Shown in pieces: positions 38,401-48,201 of a stretch of 64,000 nucleotides of DNA. A program made the translations under genes and the position numbers. The DNA lies in NCBI RefSeq assembly GCF_900187975.1, contig NZ_FZPC01000031.1, positions 1-64,000 on the forward strand. Direction: 5' to 3'. The notes beneath the pieces are model-generated. The model was not told the origin of the DNA. It was given only the letters and a program-made list of their open reading frames with translations, and made no database searches. The first letter of the stretch is position 1. Each line of letters starts with the position of its first letter. The DNA is from Pseudomonas delhiensis. GTDB lineage: Bacteria > Pseudomonadota > Gammaproteobacteria > Pseudomonadales > Pseudomonadaceae.

Positions 38401-39204
38401 TCAAACAAATCGACAGGAAATACTGCCGAGCTGGTCGTAGTCGACATGGAAGGTGTCGCCGGGGGCCGCGGCCACCGGGCGGGTGAAGGAGCCGCCGAGG
38501 ATCACCTGGCCGGGCTCCAGGGTGACGTCGTAGGGGGCCAGCTTGTTGGCCAGCCAGGCCACGCCCTTGGCCGGGTGGTTGAGCACCGCGGCGGAGACCC
38601 CGGATTCCTCGATCACGCCGTTGCGGTAGAGGATCGCCGGCACCCGCCGCAGGTCGATGTCGCCGGGCCGCACGGCGCGGCCGCCCATGACCACGCCGGC
38701 GTTGGCGGCGTTGTCGGAGATGGTGTCGAAGACCTTGCGGGTGGCCTTGGTCTGCGGGTCCACCTGCTGGATGCGCGCGTCGATGATCTCCAGCGCCGGG
38801 ATCACCCACTCGGTGGCCTCCAGCACGTCGAACAGGGTGACGTCCGGGCCTTTCAGCGGCTTGCCGAGGATGAACGCCAGCTCCACTTCCACCCGCGGCA
38901 CGATGAAGCGTTCGAAGGGGATGTCGCTGCCTTCGTCGAAGAACATGTCGTCCAGCAGCGCGCCGTAGTCCGGCTCGGTGATGTTCGACGAGACCTGCAT
39001 GGCGCGCGAGGTCAGGCCGATCTTGTGGCCCTTGAGCACGCGGCCGTTGGCTATCTTCCGAGCCACCCAGGCGCGCTGGATGGCGTAGGCGTCCTCGATG
39101 GCGATGTCCGGGTAGTCGAGGGAGAACTGCCGCACCTGCTGGCGCGAACGCTCGGCGGCGTCGAGGCGGGCGGCGGCTTCCTGGATGAGGGTGGCGTCGA
39201 GCAT
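38401..39204 (-). CDS. hpaH: 2-oxo-hept-4-ene-1,7-dioate hydratase HpaH
   Basis: A 267-residue hydratase of the fumarylacetoacetate-hydrolase/MhpD group: [32 protein letters not shown], the acidic metal site [21 protein letters not shown], and [19 protein letters not shown]. The C-terminal [39 protein letters not shown] is typical. It adds water to 2-oxohept-4-ene-1,7-dioate, giving the substrate of HpaI. It lies between hpaX and hpaI. The 88-bp gap to hpaI contains a short inverted repeat (GCAGGCTTCAGGCGACAGGC with its complement). Confidence 0.92.
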   Translation of the reverse strand: MLDATLIQEAAARLDAAERSRQQVRQFSLDYPDIAIEDAYAIQRAWVARKIANGRVLKGHKIGLTSRAMQVSSNITEPDYGALLDDMFFDEGSDIPFERFIVPRVEVELAFILGKPLKGPDVTLFDVLEATEWVIPALEIIDARIQQVDPQTKATRKVFDTISDNAANAGVVMGGRAVRPGDIDLRRVPAILYRNGVIEESGVSAAVLNHPAKGVAWLANKLAPYDVTLEPGQVILGGSFTRPVAAAPGDTFHVDYDQLGSISCRFV

Positions 39205-39217
39205 GGCTGTGTCTCTT

Positions 39218-40522
39218 TCAGCGGGGGTTGACCACGGCGGCCGGGGTGCGCAGCACCAGGGCGGCGCCGAGGGCGATGAGGATGGCCAGCAGGTACAGGG
39301 CCAGGCTGGAGCTGTGGGTGGTGTCGCGCATCCAGCCGATGAAGTAGGGCGCGGCGAAGGCGGCGATGCTGCCGAAGGAGCTGATCAGGGCGATGCCGGC
39401 GGCCTGCGCGCGGTTGCCGAGGAAGGCCGGCGGCAACTGCCAGAACATCGGCAGGGCGGCGCTGGCGCCCATGCCGGCGAGCACCAGCCCGGCCAGCACC
39501 AGCGGCGCGCTGGTGGGCGCCAGGCCCGTCAGGGCCAGGCCGGCGGCGGCCAGCAGCAGCGGCACGGCGAGGTGCCAGCGGCGCTCGCGGCGGCGGTCGG
39601 AGGAGCGCCCCAGGGCGATCATGAACACGCAGCCGGCCAGGTACGGCAGGGCGCTGAGCAGGCCGACGCGGCCGTCGGAGCCGATGCCGGCGCCGTGGAT
39701 CAGGCTGGGCATCCAGAACGCCAGGGTGTTCACCGCCAGCATCACCGCGAAGTAGATGGCCACCAGCAGCCAGACGTGGCTGTCGCGCAGGATGCCGGCG
39801 AAGGAGGTGATCTGCTTGCGCTGCTCCTCGCCACGCATCTCCTCGCGCAGGCCGGCCTTCTGCGCCTCGCTCAGCCAGGCCACGCGCTCGAAGCTCTCCG
39901 GCAGGCAGCGCCAGACCAGCAGGCCGAGCAGCACCACCGGCAGGCCCTCGATGAGGAACATCCACTGCCAGCCGCGCAGCCCGAGGAAGTCGTGGAAGCC
40001 CTCGAGGATGCCGCCGGACAGCGGCCCGCCGACCACCCCGGCCATGGGCACGGCGATGGCGAACAGCGCGGTGACGCCGGCGCGGCGGCGCGCCGGGAAC
40101 CAGCGGTTGAGGTAGACCAGGATGCCGGGGAAGAAGCCGGCCTCGGCCACCCCCAGCAGCAGGCGCAGGGTGTAGAAGCCGGCGGCGCTCTGCACCAGCA
40201 GCATGGCGGTGGACAGCAGGCCCCAGGTGACCATCAGGAAGGCGATCCAGCGGCGCGGGCCGACGCGTTCCAGCATCAGGTTGCTGGGCACGCCGAACAG
40301 CGCGTAGGCGACGAAGAACAGCCCGGCGCCCAGGCCGTAGACGGTATCGCTGAAGTGCAGGTCGGCGCTCATCTGCAGCTTGGCGAAGCCGATGTTGATG
40401 CGGTCCAGGTGGGCGAATACGTAGCACACCAGCAGCAGCGGCATCAGGCGCCAGACCACGCGGGCGTGGGTGGCGTCGCTGGCGGCGGGCAGGGCGGCGG
40501 GGGACAGGGTGGCGGTGCTCAT
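39218..40522 (-). CDS. hpaX: 4-hydroxyphenylacetate permease HpaX (MFS, anion:cation symporter)
   Basis: A 434-residue MFS carrier of the ACS family: [64 protein letters not shown] at the N-terminus is the diagnostic ACS motif, followed by [30 protein letters not shown]. About 12 transmembrane helices and a central cytoplasmic loop ([12 protein letters not shown]) are present. E. coli HpaX takes up 4-hydroxyphenylacetate. It lies inside the hpa operon between hpaF and hpaH, which supports the name. It may act in parallel with the TRAP system at 18.3-21.2 kb. Confidence 0.87.
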   Translation of the reverse strand: MSTATLSPAALPAASDATHARVVWRLMPLLLVCYVFAHLDRINIGFAKLQMSADLHFSDTVYGLGAGLFFVAYALFGVPSNLMLERVGPRRWIAFLMVTWGLLSTAMLLVQSAAGFYTLRLLLGVAEAGFFPGILVYLNRWFPARRRAGVTALFAIAVPMAGVVGGPLSGGILEGFHDFLGLRGWQWMFLIEGLPVVLLGLLVWRCLPESFERVAWLSEAQKAGLREEMRGEEQRKQITSFAGILRDSHVWLLVAIYFAVMLAVNTLAFWMPSLIHGAGIGSDGRVGLLSALPYLAGCVFMIALGRSSDRRRERRWHLAVPLLLAAAGLALTGLAPTSAPLVLAGLVLAGMGASAALPMFWQLPPAFLGNRAQAAGIALISSFGSIAAFAAPYFIGWMRDTTHSSSLALYLLAILIALGAALVLRTPAAVVNPR

Positions 40523-40565
40523 GGTCTTGTCTTTGTTCTGCGAGTGGCCGGGAGGGTGGCAGGCT

Positions 40566-40958
40566 TCAGAGCGCCTGGCCCTTGAGGAAGGCGTGAACGT
40601 TGTTCTGCTTGTAGTTGAGCTCGGCGTTCAGCTCGCTCATCTCGAAGGACAGCGCCAGCAGGCGGCGCGCCTGGAGTTCGGCGAAGTGCGCCTTGATCAC
40701 CTCGAAGAGCGCGTCGGCCACCTGCCGGCGGGTTTCCAGGTCGCGCCCGGCGCCCACCTTCAGGCTCATGTGGACGAAGGCGTAGTCGTGCTGGCCGTCG
40801 GCCATGCGCCAGGTATCCAGGCGCACGGCGCGGCTGCGGATGCCGCCCAGCGGGAACACCCCGCTGTCGCCGAGGCAGGCGTGGACCTTCTCGAACAGGC
40901 CGGGCAGGTCGGCCTCGGCCTCGATGTTGTGGGTGTACTCGGCGATGAAGTGCGGCAT
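40566..40958 (-). CDS. hpaF: 5-carboxymethyl-2-hydroxymuconate delta-isomerase HpaF
   Basis: A 130-residue protein of the tautomerase-superfamily CHMI group. The catalytic Pro is the residue after the initiator Met (MPHFIAEYTHNIEAEADLPGLFEKVH), and RLDTWRMADGQHDYAFVHMSLKVGAGRD and a C-terminal ELNAELNYKQNNVHAFLKG complete the fold. It isomerises 5-carboxymethyl-2-hydroxymuconate to 5-oxo-pent-3-ene-1,2,5-tricarboxylate for HpaG. It lies 10 bp after hpaD; GAGGACC precedes the ATG. Confidence 0.92.
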   Translation of the reverse strand: MPHFIAEYTHNIEAEADLPGLFEKVHACLGDSGVFPLGGIRSRAVRLDTWRMADGQHDYAFVHMSLKVGAGRDLETRRQVADALFEVIKAHFAELQARRLLALSFEMSELNAELNYKQNNVHAFLKGQAL

Positions 40959-40968
40959 GGCGGGGTCC

Positions 40969-41892
40969 TCAGAGGCGGCTGCCGGACGGGTTGCCGGCGG
41001 GGTTGGAGGCCTGGGCGGCGGGGATCGCCGAGCCGTCCTGCGGGGTCACCGGGAACACCACGTTGATCTGCCCGGTGCCGGAGGAGCCGAAGTAGGGCGT
41101 GACCACTTCGCCCTGGCCGTCGTAGTCCGACCAGCCGAGCGCGCCCAGGAGCATGGCGGTGTCGTGCATGAAGCCTTCGCCGTGGCCCTTGGCCGCGTAT
41201 TCCGGGAGCATGCCGCAGAAGGTCTGCCAGTCGCCGCGTTGCCACATCCGCACCACCTCGTGGTCGAGGGTTTCCAGGAAGGGGCTCCAGACCTTGTCGG
41301 CGAATTCCGGGGCCTGGCCGTTCTGGGCGAAGCGGTGGGTCAGCGAGCCGCTGGCGAGGAAGGCCACGGTGCCGTCGTAGTGCTCTTCCACCGCCTTGCG
41401 CATGGCCCAGCCCAGGCGCGCGCTGTCGTTGAGGTAGTGCACGGTGCACAGCGCCGAGACCGAGATCACCTTGAAGTGCTGGTCCTGGTTCATGTAGCGC
41501 ATCGGCACCAGGGTGCCGTACTCCGGGCCGAGGGTGGTGGCGTCGTGGGCCAGCACGTCCACGCCCATGGCGTTGCAGCCTTCGGCGAGGATGCGCCCCA
41601 GCTGCGGGTTGCCGGGGAACTCGTACTCCATGTTGGCGATGAAGTGCGGCAGCTCGTTGCTGGTGTACAGGCCCTGGAAGTGCGGCGCGCAGTTGACGTG
41701 GTAGCCGGCGTTGACCAGCCAGTGGGTGTCGAACACCACTATGGTGTCCACCCCCAGCTCGCGGCAGCGCCGGCCGATCTCGCGGTGGCCGTCGATGGCG
41801 GCCTGGCGGCTGCCCTGGCGCGGGCCGGGCAGTTCGGAGAGGTACAGCGAGGGAACGTGGGTGATCTTGGCAGCCAGAGCGAGTTTGCCCAT
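40969..41892 (-). CDS. hpaD: 3,4-dihydroxyphenylacetate 2,3-dioxygenase HpaD
   Basis: A 307-residue LigB-type (type III) extradiol dioxygenase: KITHVPSLYLSELPG near the start, VVFDTHWLVNAGYHVNCAPHFQGLYTSNELPHF, and FLASGSLTHRFAQNG, whose His residues fit iron ligands. A second conserved block is KGHGEGFMHDTAMLLGALGWSDYDGQGEVVTPYFGSSGTGQINVVFPV. It opens the ring of homoprotocatechuate at the 2,3 bond. The length is slightly greater than that of E. coli HpaD because of a short low-complexity tail (IPAAQASNPAGNPSGSRL). The ATG at 41892 is preferred over in-frame upstream codons, which lie in non-homologous sequence. Confidence 0.92.
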   Translation of the reverse strand: MGKLALAAKITHVPSLYLSELPGPRQGSRQAAIDGHREIGRRCRELGVDTIVVFDTHWLVNAGYHVNCAPHFQGLYTSNELPHFIANMEYEFPGNPQLGRILAEGCNAMGVDVLAHDATTLGPEYGTLVPMRYMNQDQHFKVISVSALCTVHYLNDSARLGWAMRKAVEEHYDGTVAFLASGSLTHRFAQNGQAPEFADKVWSPFLETLDHEVVRMWQRGDWQTFCGMLPEYAAKGHGEGFMHDTAMLLGALGWSDYDGQGEVVTPYFGSSGTGQINVVFPVTPQDGSAIPAAQASNPAGNPSGSRL

Positions 41893-42005
41893 GGTGGTTC
41901 TCCTGGTGCGGGGCGCCGCCGCTGGGGCGCCCGGATTCTTGTGATTGTTGGCTGCACGCCGGCGATGCAGGCGGCCTTGCGGGCCGCTCTCATCGGGCCG
42001 CCTTT

Positions 42006-43466
<1,461 letters not shown>

Positions 43467-43485
43467 GCTTGTATCTCTGTCTCGA

Positions 43486-44256
43486 TTAGGTACGGGCGCG
43501 GTTCGCGAAGAACTCGGCCTCGCTGACGATGCGGTTGACCAGGCGGCCGACGCCTTCCACTTCCACCACCACTTCATCGCCCGGCACCACGTCGGCCAGG
43601 CCTTCCGGCGTGCCGGTGGCGATCATGTCGCCCGGCTGCAGGGTCATGAAGCTGGAGAAGTATTCGATCAGGTAGGGGATGTCGAAGATCATGTCCGCGG
43701 TGGTGCCTTCCTGCTTCAGCTCGCCGTTGACCCAGGTGCGCAGCTTCAGCCGCGACGGGTCGGGCACGTCGGCGGCGTCGACTATCCAGGGGCCGACCGG
43801 GGTGGTGGCGTCGCGGTTCTTCACCCGCAGGTTGGGCCGGTAGTAGTTCTCCAGGTAGTCGCGGATGGCGTAGTCGTTGCAGACGGTGTAGCCGTCCAGG
43901 TAGGCGAGGGCGTCCTCGCGCCGGACGTTGCGCGCCGGCTTGCCGATCACCGCCACCAGCTCGCACTCGTAGTGCATGTAGGCGACGCCGTCGGGGCGCC
44001 AGGTCACCTGGTTGTGGCCGGTGTAGGTGCCCTTGGACTTGATGAACGCCAGCGGCTCGGTGGGCGCCTTGAAGGCCAGTTCGGCGGCGTGGTCGGCGTA
44101 GTTCAGGCCGAGGGCGAACATGGTCCCGCTGGCCGGCGGCAGCCATTGCACCTCGTGCTCGCCGAGCAGCCGGCCATCGGCCAGGCGCACGGCGTTGTCG
44201 GCTTCCACCGTGACCGCGTGGACTTCGCCCTGGTAGCGGATGCGTGCGTGTTTCAT
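43486..44256 (-). CDS. hpaG2: HpaG2: isomerase/decarboxylase subunit of the homoprotocatechuate pathway
   Basis: A 256-residue FAH-family protein: FALGLNYADHAAELAFKAPTEPLAFIKSKGTYTGHNQ, the metal site MHYECELVAVIGKPARNV and NDYAIRDYLENYYRPNLRVKNRDATTPVGPWIVD. In E. coli the two halves are fused in HpaG; many Pseudomonas carry two genes, as here. It acts in the decarboxylation and isomerisation of 5-oxo-pent-3-ene-1,2,5-tricarboxylate to 2-oxohept-4-ene-1,7-dioate. It begins one base after the hpaG1 stop, with a strong GGAGGAAGCC site inside hpaG1. The symbol follows common usage. Confidence 0.92.
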   Translation of the reverse strand: MKHARIRYQGEVHAVTVEADNAVRLADGRLLGEHEVQWLPPASGTMFALGLNYADHAAELAFKAPTEPLAFIKSKGTYTGHNQVTWRPDGVAYMHYECELVAVIGKPARNVRREDALAYLDGYTVCNDYAIRDYLENYYRPNLRVKNRDATTPVGPWIVDAADVPDPSRLKLRTWVNGELKQEGTTADMIFDIPYLIEYFSSFMTLQPGDMIATGTPEGLADVVPGDEVVVEVEGVGRLVNRIVSEAEFFANRART

Positions 44257-44257
44257 C

Positions 44258-44923
44258 TCAGGCTTCCTCCGCCACCACGTGATTGACCAGGCGGCCGAGA
44301 CCTTCGATCTCCACCACCACCTCGTCGCCCGGCCGCACATCGACGCGGCCCTCGGGGGTGCCGGTGATGAGCACGTCGCCGGCGTGCAGGGTCATGAATT
44401 CGCTGATCTCGGCGATCAGCTGCGGGATGCTGCGCACCAGGTTGGCGGTACTGTTCTGCTGGCGCACTTCGCCGTTGACCAGCAGGCGGACCGGCAGGGC
44501 GTGCGGGTCGGCGATCTCGTCGCGGCCGACGACTTCGCTGCCCAGGGGGCAGAAGCCGTCGCGGCACTTGGCCTTGACCGCGGGGCGGTAGTAGCTGTCT
44601 TCCGGCAGGCTGAACTCGTTGACGATGACGTAGCCGGCGACGCAGGCCATGGCTTCGTCCACGCCCACGCGGCTGGCGTCGCGGCCGAGCACCACGCCCA
44701 GGGCCGGGCCCGGCTGCAGGCGCTCGACGCCGGCCGGGAAGACCACGGGCGCACCGTCGCCATTGCGGGTGTTCGGCGTCTTGATGAACAGCACCGGCTT
44801 GACCGGCGGTTTCTGATAAGGCGGTTGCTGGAATTCCTCCAGCCGGCTCTGCAACAGGCCCCGGTAGTTCAGCGCGACGCCGAACAGGGTGCCCGTTGCG
44901 GCTTCGCTGACAGCGCGACGCAT
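44258..44923 (-). CDS. hpaG1: HpaG1: isomerase/decarboxylase subunit of the homoprotocatechuate pathway
   Basis: A 221-residue FAH-family protein, shorter than HpaG2: FGVALNYRGLLQSRLEEFQQPPYQKPPVKPVLFIKTPNTRNGDG, PGPALGVVLGRDASRV (metal-binding region), NEFSLPEDSYYRPAVKAKCRDGFCPLGSEVV. It ends TPEGRVDVRPGDEVVVEIEGLGRLVNHV. It is the first gene of the eight-gene leftward hpa operon and is preceded by a strong sigma70-like promoter overlapped by two inverted-repeat operators. AGGAGAACCAAGCC precedes the ATG. The first ~30 residues overlap no other gene and the length fits other stand-alone HpaG1 proteins. Confidence 0.92.
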   Translation of the reverse strand: MRRAVSEAATGTLFGVALNYRGLLQSRLEEFQQPPYQKPPVKPVLFIKTPNTRNGDGAPVVFPAGVERLQPGPALGVVLGRDASRVGVDEAMACVAGYVIVNEFSLPEDSYYRPAVKAKCRDGFCPLGSEVVGRDEIADPHALPVRLLVNGEVRQQNSTANLVRSIPQLIAEISEFMTLHAGDVLITGTPEGRVDVRPGDEVVVEIEGLGRLVNHVVAEEA

Positions 44924-44971
44924 GGCTTGGTTCTCCTGTTTCGCCCGGCCGCCTGCGGGCGGCCGGTTATC

Positions 44972-44985
44972 GTTAACATGTTAGC
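44972..44985. promoter_or_regulatory. Putative HpaR operator 1 at hpaG1 (start-site proximal)
   Basis: GTTAA-CATG-TTAGC has one mismatch in the right arm. It lies immediately downstream of the -10 of the hpaG1 promoter, so a bound repressor would cover the transcription start. A GC-rich hairpin (GGCCGCC...GGCGGCC, ~44947-44964) in the leader lies next to it. Confidence 0.65.
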
Positions 44986-45014
44986 GTTATAGTTAATATG
45001 TTAACTATGGTCAA
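44986..45014 (-). promoter_or_regulatory. sigma70-type promoter of the hpa operon
   Basis: Read leftward: -35 TTGACC (45009-45014), exactly 17 bp of spacer, then -10 TATAAC (44986-44991). It is the clearest sigma70-like promoter in the catabolic part of the window. The spacer is filled by an operator (44989-45008). Confidence 0.75.
44989..45008. promoter_or_regulatory. Putative HpaR operator 2 at hpaG1 (within the promoter spacer)
   Basis: ATAGTTAA-TATG-TTAACTAT is a 20-bp inverted repeat with perfect 8-bp arms, the best copy of the motif. It sits between the -35 and -10 of the hpaG1 promoter, where binding would exclude RNA polymerase. E. coli HpaR is known to repress its operon through two palindromic operators, which fits this layout. 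Confidence 0.75.
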
Positions 45015-45201
45015 GCCTCTTCCATCGGGGCCTGATCCCGCTGCGAACATTGGAGCAGGCACGCAGATGTTGGGATTGTCCGGCGCTGCCATGGCCTTGA
45101 CCGACGCTGCCAGGGAGCCGGGCGGGCTTTCGCCGGGTTTGCCTGGGGAGGGGCTATGCTGGTTAAAATCTTTCCTACTTTCAGTCGAGTAGCCTCTTTC
45201 C

Positions 45202-45624
45202 ATGTCCACGCCGCGTCCGTCCCTGACCCTCACCCTGCTACAGGCCCGCGAGGCCGCCATGGCCTTCTTCCGCCCCTCGCTCAACCAGCACGACCTGACC
45301 GAGCAGCAGTGGCGCATCGTGCGCATCCTCCGCCAGCAGGGCGAGATGGAGATCTACCAGCTGGCGCAGCAGGCCTGCATCCTCAAGCCGAGCATGACCG
45401 GCGTGCTGGCGCGCATGGAGCGCGACGGCCTGGTGCGCCGCTGGAAGTCCGAGCACGACCAGCGCCGCGTGCTGGTGTGCCTGAGCGAGCAGGGCCAGCA
45501 GTGCTTCGTGGCCATGAGCGGCGACATGGAGAACAACTACCGGCGCATCCTCGAACAGTTCGGCGAGGACAAGCTGCAGCAGTTGCTGGGGCTGCTCGAC
45601 GAGCTGAAGAAGATCAAGCCCTGA
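45202..45624 (+). CDS. hpaR: HpaR, MarR-family repressor of homoprotocatechuate degradation
   Basis: A 140-residue MarR protein: LLQAREAAMAFFRPSLNQHDLTEQQWRIVRILRQQGEMEIYQLAQQACILKPSMTGVLARMERDGLVRRWKSEHDQRRVLVCLSEQG contains the winged helix (about 40-100) and the DQRRV wing; flanking helices form the dimer interface. E. coli HpaR represses the meta operon and is released by 4-hydroxyphenylacetate and related compounds. It is divergent from hpaG1 across a 278-bp region containing both operators and followed after 62 bp by hpaA. I infer that it also acts at the similar inverted repeats elsewhere in the window. Confidence 0.92.
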   Translation: MSTPRPSLTLTLLQAREAAMAFFRPSLNQHDLTEQQWRIVRILRQQGEMEIYQLAQQACILKPSMTGVLARMERDGLVRRWKSEHDQRRVLVCLSEQGQQCFVAMSGDMENNYRRILEQFGEDKLQQLLGLLDELKKIKP

Positions 45625-45686
45625 GGCGCTTCGCAGGAGCGGGCAAGAACCAGGCGTCCCCCTCGCTCCTGCAGGTAGGTAACACC

Positions 45687-46601
45687 ATGGCCCGTGCACC
45701 CATCCCCAACATCGACATCGGCCAGGTCTACGACCTGCGCTACAGCGATTCCGAGGTGCACTACGAGGAACTGGGCAAGCTGGCCGACTTCTTCGGCCGC
45801 AACATGCCGGTGCACCGCCACGACCGCTTCTTCCAGGTGCACTACGTGAAGAGCGGCTCGGTGCGCGTCTACCTCGACGAGCAGCTCTACCACCGCCAGG
45901 GCCCGCTGTTCTTCCTCACCCCGCCGACCATCCCCCACGCCTTCGTCACCGAGAACGACGCCGACGGCCACGTGCTGACGGTGCGCCAGCAACTGCTCTG
46001 GCCGCTGCTGGCGCCCGAGCAGGGCCTGGCCGCCGGACCGGACATAGGCCCGGTGTGCGTGGCCTTCGACCAGCTGGACGAGACCTCCGCCAGCGAGGTG
46101 GCGCGCCTGGACGGGCTGTTCGACCTGCTGCGCGAGGAGTTCCGCGGCGAGCGCCCGGGCCGCGAACTCGCCCTGGCCGACCTGGTGCGGCTGATCTTCG
46201 TCAGCCTGCTGCGCCTGTCGGCCCGCTCGCTCAAGGCGCAGCCCATGCGGCGCGAGGACCTGCGCCTGTTCCAGCGCTTCAACCAGCTGATCGAGCAGCA
46301 CTACCCCGAGCACTGGCCGCTGGCGGCCTACGCCGAGCGCATCGGCGTCACCGAGGCGCGCCTCAACGACATCTGCCGGCGCGTCGCCGGGTTGCCCTCC
46401 AAGCGCCTGGTACACGAGCGGCTGATGCAGGAGGCGCGGCGCCTGCTGCTGTTCAGCGGCAGTTCGGTGAACGAAATCTGCTACCAGCTCGGCTTCAAGG
46501 ACCCGGCCTACTTCAGCCGCTTCTTCGCCCGCAATGCCGGGATGGCGCCGGGGGAGTATCGGCAGCGTAGGGCGGGTGACAAGGAAGAGGCCTGGCGCTA
46601 G
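45687..46601 (+). CDS. hpaA: HpaA, AraC-family activator for 4-hydroxyphenylacetate catabolism
   Basis: A 304-residue protein: an N-terminal cupin-type effector domain (GRNMPVHRHDRFFQVHYVKSGSVRVYLDEQLYHRQGPLFFLTPPTIPHAFVTE) and a C-terminal AraC helix-turn-helix (LAAYAERIGVTEARLNDICRRVAGLPSKRLVHERLMQEARRLLLFSGSSVNEICYQLGFKDPAYFSRFFARNAGMAPGEYR). In E. coli HpaA activates the hydroxylase operon in response to 4-hydroxyphenylacetate. The hydroxylase genes at 49.7-52.0 kb are the natural targets here. AGGTAGGTAA precedes the ATG. A short inverted repeat (GCAGGAGCG...CGCTCCTGC) lies in the hpaR-hpaA gap. Confidence 0.88.
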   Translation: MARAPIPNIDIGQVYDLRYSDSEVHYEELGKLADFFGRNMPVHRHDRFFQVHYVKSGSVRVYLDEQLYHRQGPLFFLTPPTIPHAFVTENDADGHVLTVRQQLLWPLLAPEQGLAAGPDIGPVCVAFDQLDETSASEVARLDGLFDLLREEFRGERPGRELALADLVRLIFVSLLRLSARSLKAQPMRREDLRLFQRFNQLIEQHYPEHWPLAAYAERIGVTEARLNDICRRVAGLPSKRLVHERLMQEARRLLLFSGSSVNEICYQLGFKDPAYFSRFFARNAGMAPGEYRQRRAGDKEEAWR

Positions 46602-46620
46602 GGCGGGGCTTTTGCTTTTC

Positions 46621-46920
46621 GTAGGATCGAGGGGGACGCCTAGTTCTTGCTCGCGAATGGGGTTCGTCGATGACTATGGGGGCTGGGTTTGAGAGCGCCC
46701 TCTCCCTAACCCTCTCCCTGAAGGGAGAGGGGACCGTTCGGTGCATTTGGGTAGTTTCGAGTCAGCCGGCAAGCACCGTGGCTGCAAGCTGAAGTTGCCC
46801 TCTTCTCGGCACGGACAAGCTCCCTCTCCCTTCAGGGAGAGGGCTGGGGAGAGGGTACGGAGTCCACCGAAAGCACCGCGGCCACCGGGAAACTCCATTC
46901 GCGAACAAGCTCGCTCCTAC
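46621..46920. repeat. REP-type repeats in the hpaA downstream gap
   Basis: An outer inverted pair (GTAGGATCGAGGGGGACGCC at 46621 and GCGAACAAGCTCGCTCCTAC ending at 46920) encloses two mirrored CTCCCTGAAGGGAGAGGG elements (46705-46735 and 46820-46855) similar to those at 34.9 kb. No gene lies in 46602-46994. The MFS operator is at 46951-46964. Confidence 0.65.
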
Positions 46921-46950
46921 AAGGAAGGATGCTTGGGTTTCGGATTATTG

Positions 46951-46964
46951 GTTAACTTGTTAAC
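46951..46964. promoter_or_regulatory. Putative HpaR-type operator upstream of the Bcr/CflA-like gene
   Basis: GTTAA-CTTG-TTAAC has perfect 5-bp arms and lies 30 bp before the ATG, over the expected promoter or start-site region. Confidence 0.6.
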
Positions 46965-46994
46965 GTTGTCCGCACCCCATGCCCGGAGTCCCCC

Positions 46995-48200
46995 ATGCCC
47001 ACCCCAGCCCACCCCCAGCGCCTGATCCTGCCCCTGGCCGCGCTGGTCGCCTTCGCGCCCCTGTCCATCGACACCTACCTGCCCAGCCTGCCGCTGATCG
47101 CCGGCGACCTGGGGGCCGGCGCCGGCGAGGTGCAGCTGACCATCAGCCTGTTCCTCGCCGGATTGTGCCTGGGCATGCTGTTCTACGGGCCGCTGTCGGA
47201 CCGCTTCGGCCGTCGCCGCCTGCTGCTGGGCGGCATCTGCCTGTACCTGCTGGCCACCCTCGGCTGCCTGTTCGCCGGCAGCGCCCCGGCGCTGATCGCC
47301 TGGCGCTTCTTCCAGGCCCTGGGCGGGGCGGCGGCCTCGGTGCTGGCGCGGGCCATAGTGCGCGACCTGTTCCCCCTGCAGCAGTCGGCGCGGGTGCTTT
47401 CGCTGATGCACCTGGTGACCATGCTCGCCACCCTGGTGGCGCCGCTGCTGGGCAGCCTGCTGGCCCAGGCCGCCGGCTGGCGCGCGGTGTTCGCCGTGCT
47501 CTTCGCCTTCGCCGCGGCGTGCCTGCTGACCGTGCTGTGGCGCATACCCGAAAGCCTGCCGGCGGAGCACCGCGGGCAGTCGGTGGCGCAGGTGTTCCGC
47601 GCCTACGGGCGCATCCTGCTGCAGCCCAGGGCGCTGGGCTACATGCTGTGCATGGGCCTGTCGTTCGGCGGCATGTTCGCCTTCATCACCGCCTCGCCCT
47701 TCGTCTACATCGAGTATTTCGGCGTTTCGCCACAGGCCTATGCCTGGCTGTTCAGCCTGAACATCGCCGGCATCATCCTGGCCACCAGCCTCAATGCGCG
47801 CCTGGTGGGGCGGCTCGGGCCGCAGCGGATGCTCGCCTTCGGCGCTGCCCTGGCCGCGCTGTCGGGGGCGCTCCTGCTGGGCTGCGGCTTCGCCGGCTGG
47901 GGCGGGCTGCCGGCGCTGGTGCTGGGCGTGCTGCTCTACGTCAGCGTCACCGGCCTGCTCGGCGCCAACTGCGTGGCCAGCCTGCTGGCGCTGTTCCCCC
48001 GCGAGGCCGGCGCCGCCGCCGGGCTTGCGGTCGCCGGGCAGTTCGCCCTGGGGGCGGCCTGCAGCGCCCTGGTCGGCGCGCTTTCCGACGGCAGCCCCTG
48101 GCCGATGTGCCTGGTGGTCGGCTGTGCCGGCCTCGGCTGCCTGCTGGCCTTCCTCCTGGCCCGCCGGCATGCCCCGCAACCGCTGGCTGAGGCCGCCTGA
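46995..48200 (+). CDS. Bcr/CflA-family MFS drug-type exporter
   Basis: A 401-residue carrier with 12 predicted helices. ALVAFAPLSIDTYLPSLPLIAGDLGAGAGEVQLTISLFLAGLCLGMLFYGPLSDRFGRRRLLLGG is the diagnostic Bcr/CflA start, and RFFQALGGAAASVLARAIVRDLF the helix-5 motif. The family exports antibiotics, sulfonamides and amino acids or metabolites by proton antiport. Placement beside hpaA and an HpaR-like operator in front suggest induction with the pathway, perhaps to expel toxic intermediates such as catechols. It is convergent with the next MFS gene, with only one base between stop codons. Confidence 0.85.
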   Translation: MPTPAHPQRLILPLAALVAFAPLSIDTYLPSLPLIAGDLGAGAGEVQLTISLFLAGLCLGMLFYGPLSDRFGRRRLLLGGICLYLLATLGCLFAGSAPALIAWRFFQALGGAAASVLARAIVRDLFPLQQSARVLSLMHLVTMLATLVAPLLGSLLAQAAGWRAVFAVLFAFAAACLLTVLWRIPESLPAEHRGQSVAQVFRAYGRILLQPRALGYMLCMGLSFGGMFAFITASPFVYIEYFGVSPQAYAWLFSLNIAGIILATSLNARLVGRLGPQRMLAFGAALAALSGALLLGCGFAGWGGLPALVLGVLLYVSVTGLLGANCVASLLALFPREAGAAAGLAVAGQFALGAACSALVGALSDGSPWPMCLVVGCAGLGCLLAFLLARRHAPQPLAEAA

Positions 48201-48201
48201 C

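Noticed and set aside
39051-40427. Alternative long frame overlapping hpaH and hpaX
   Set aside because: It reads through hpaX out of frame with Arg/Pro/Ala-rich composition and no domain.
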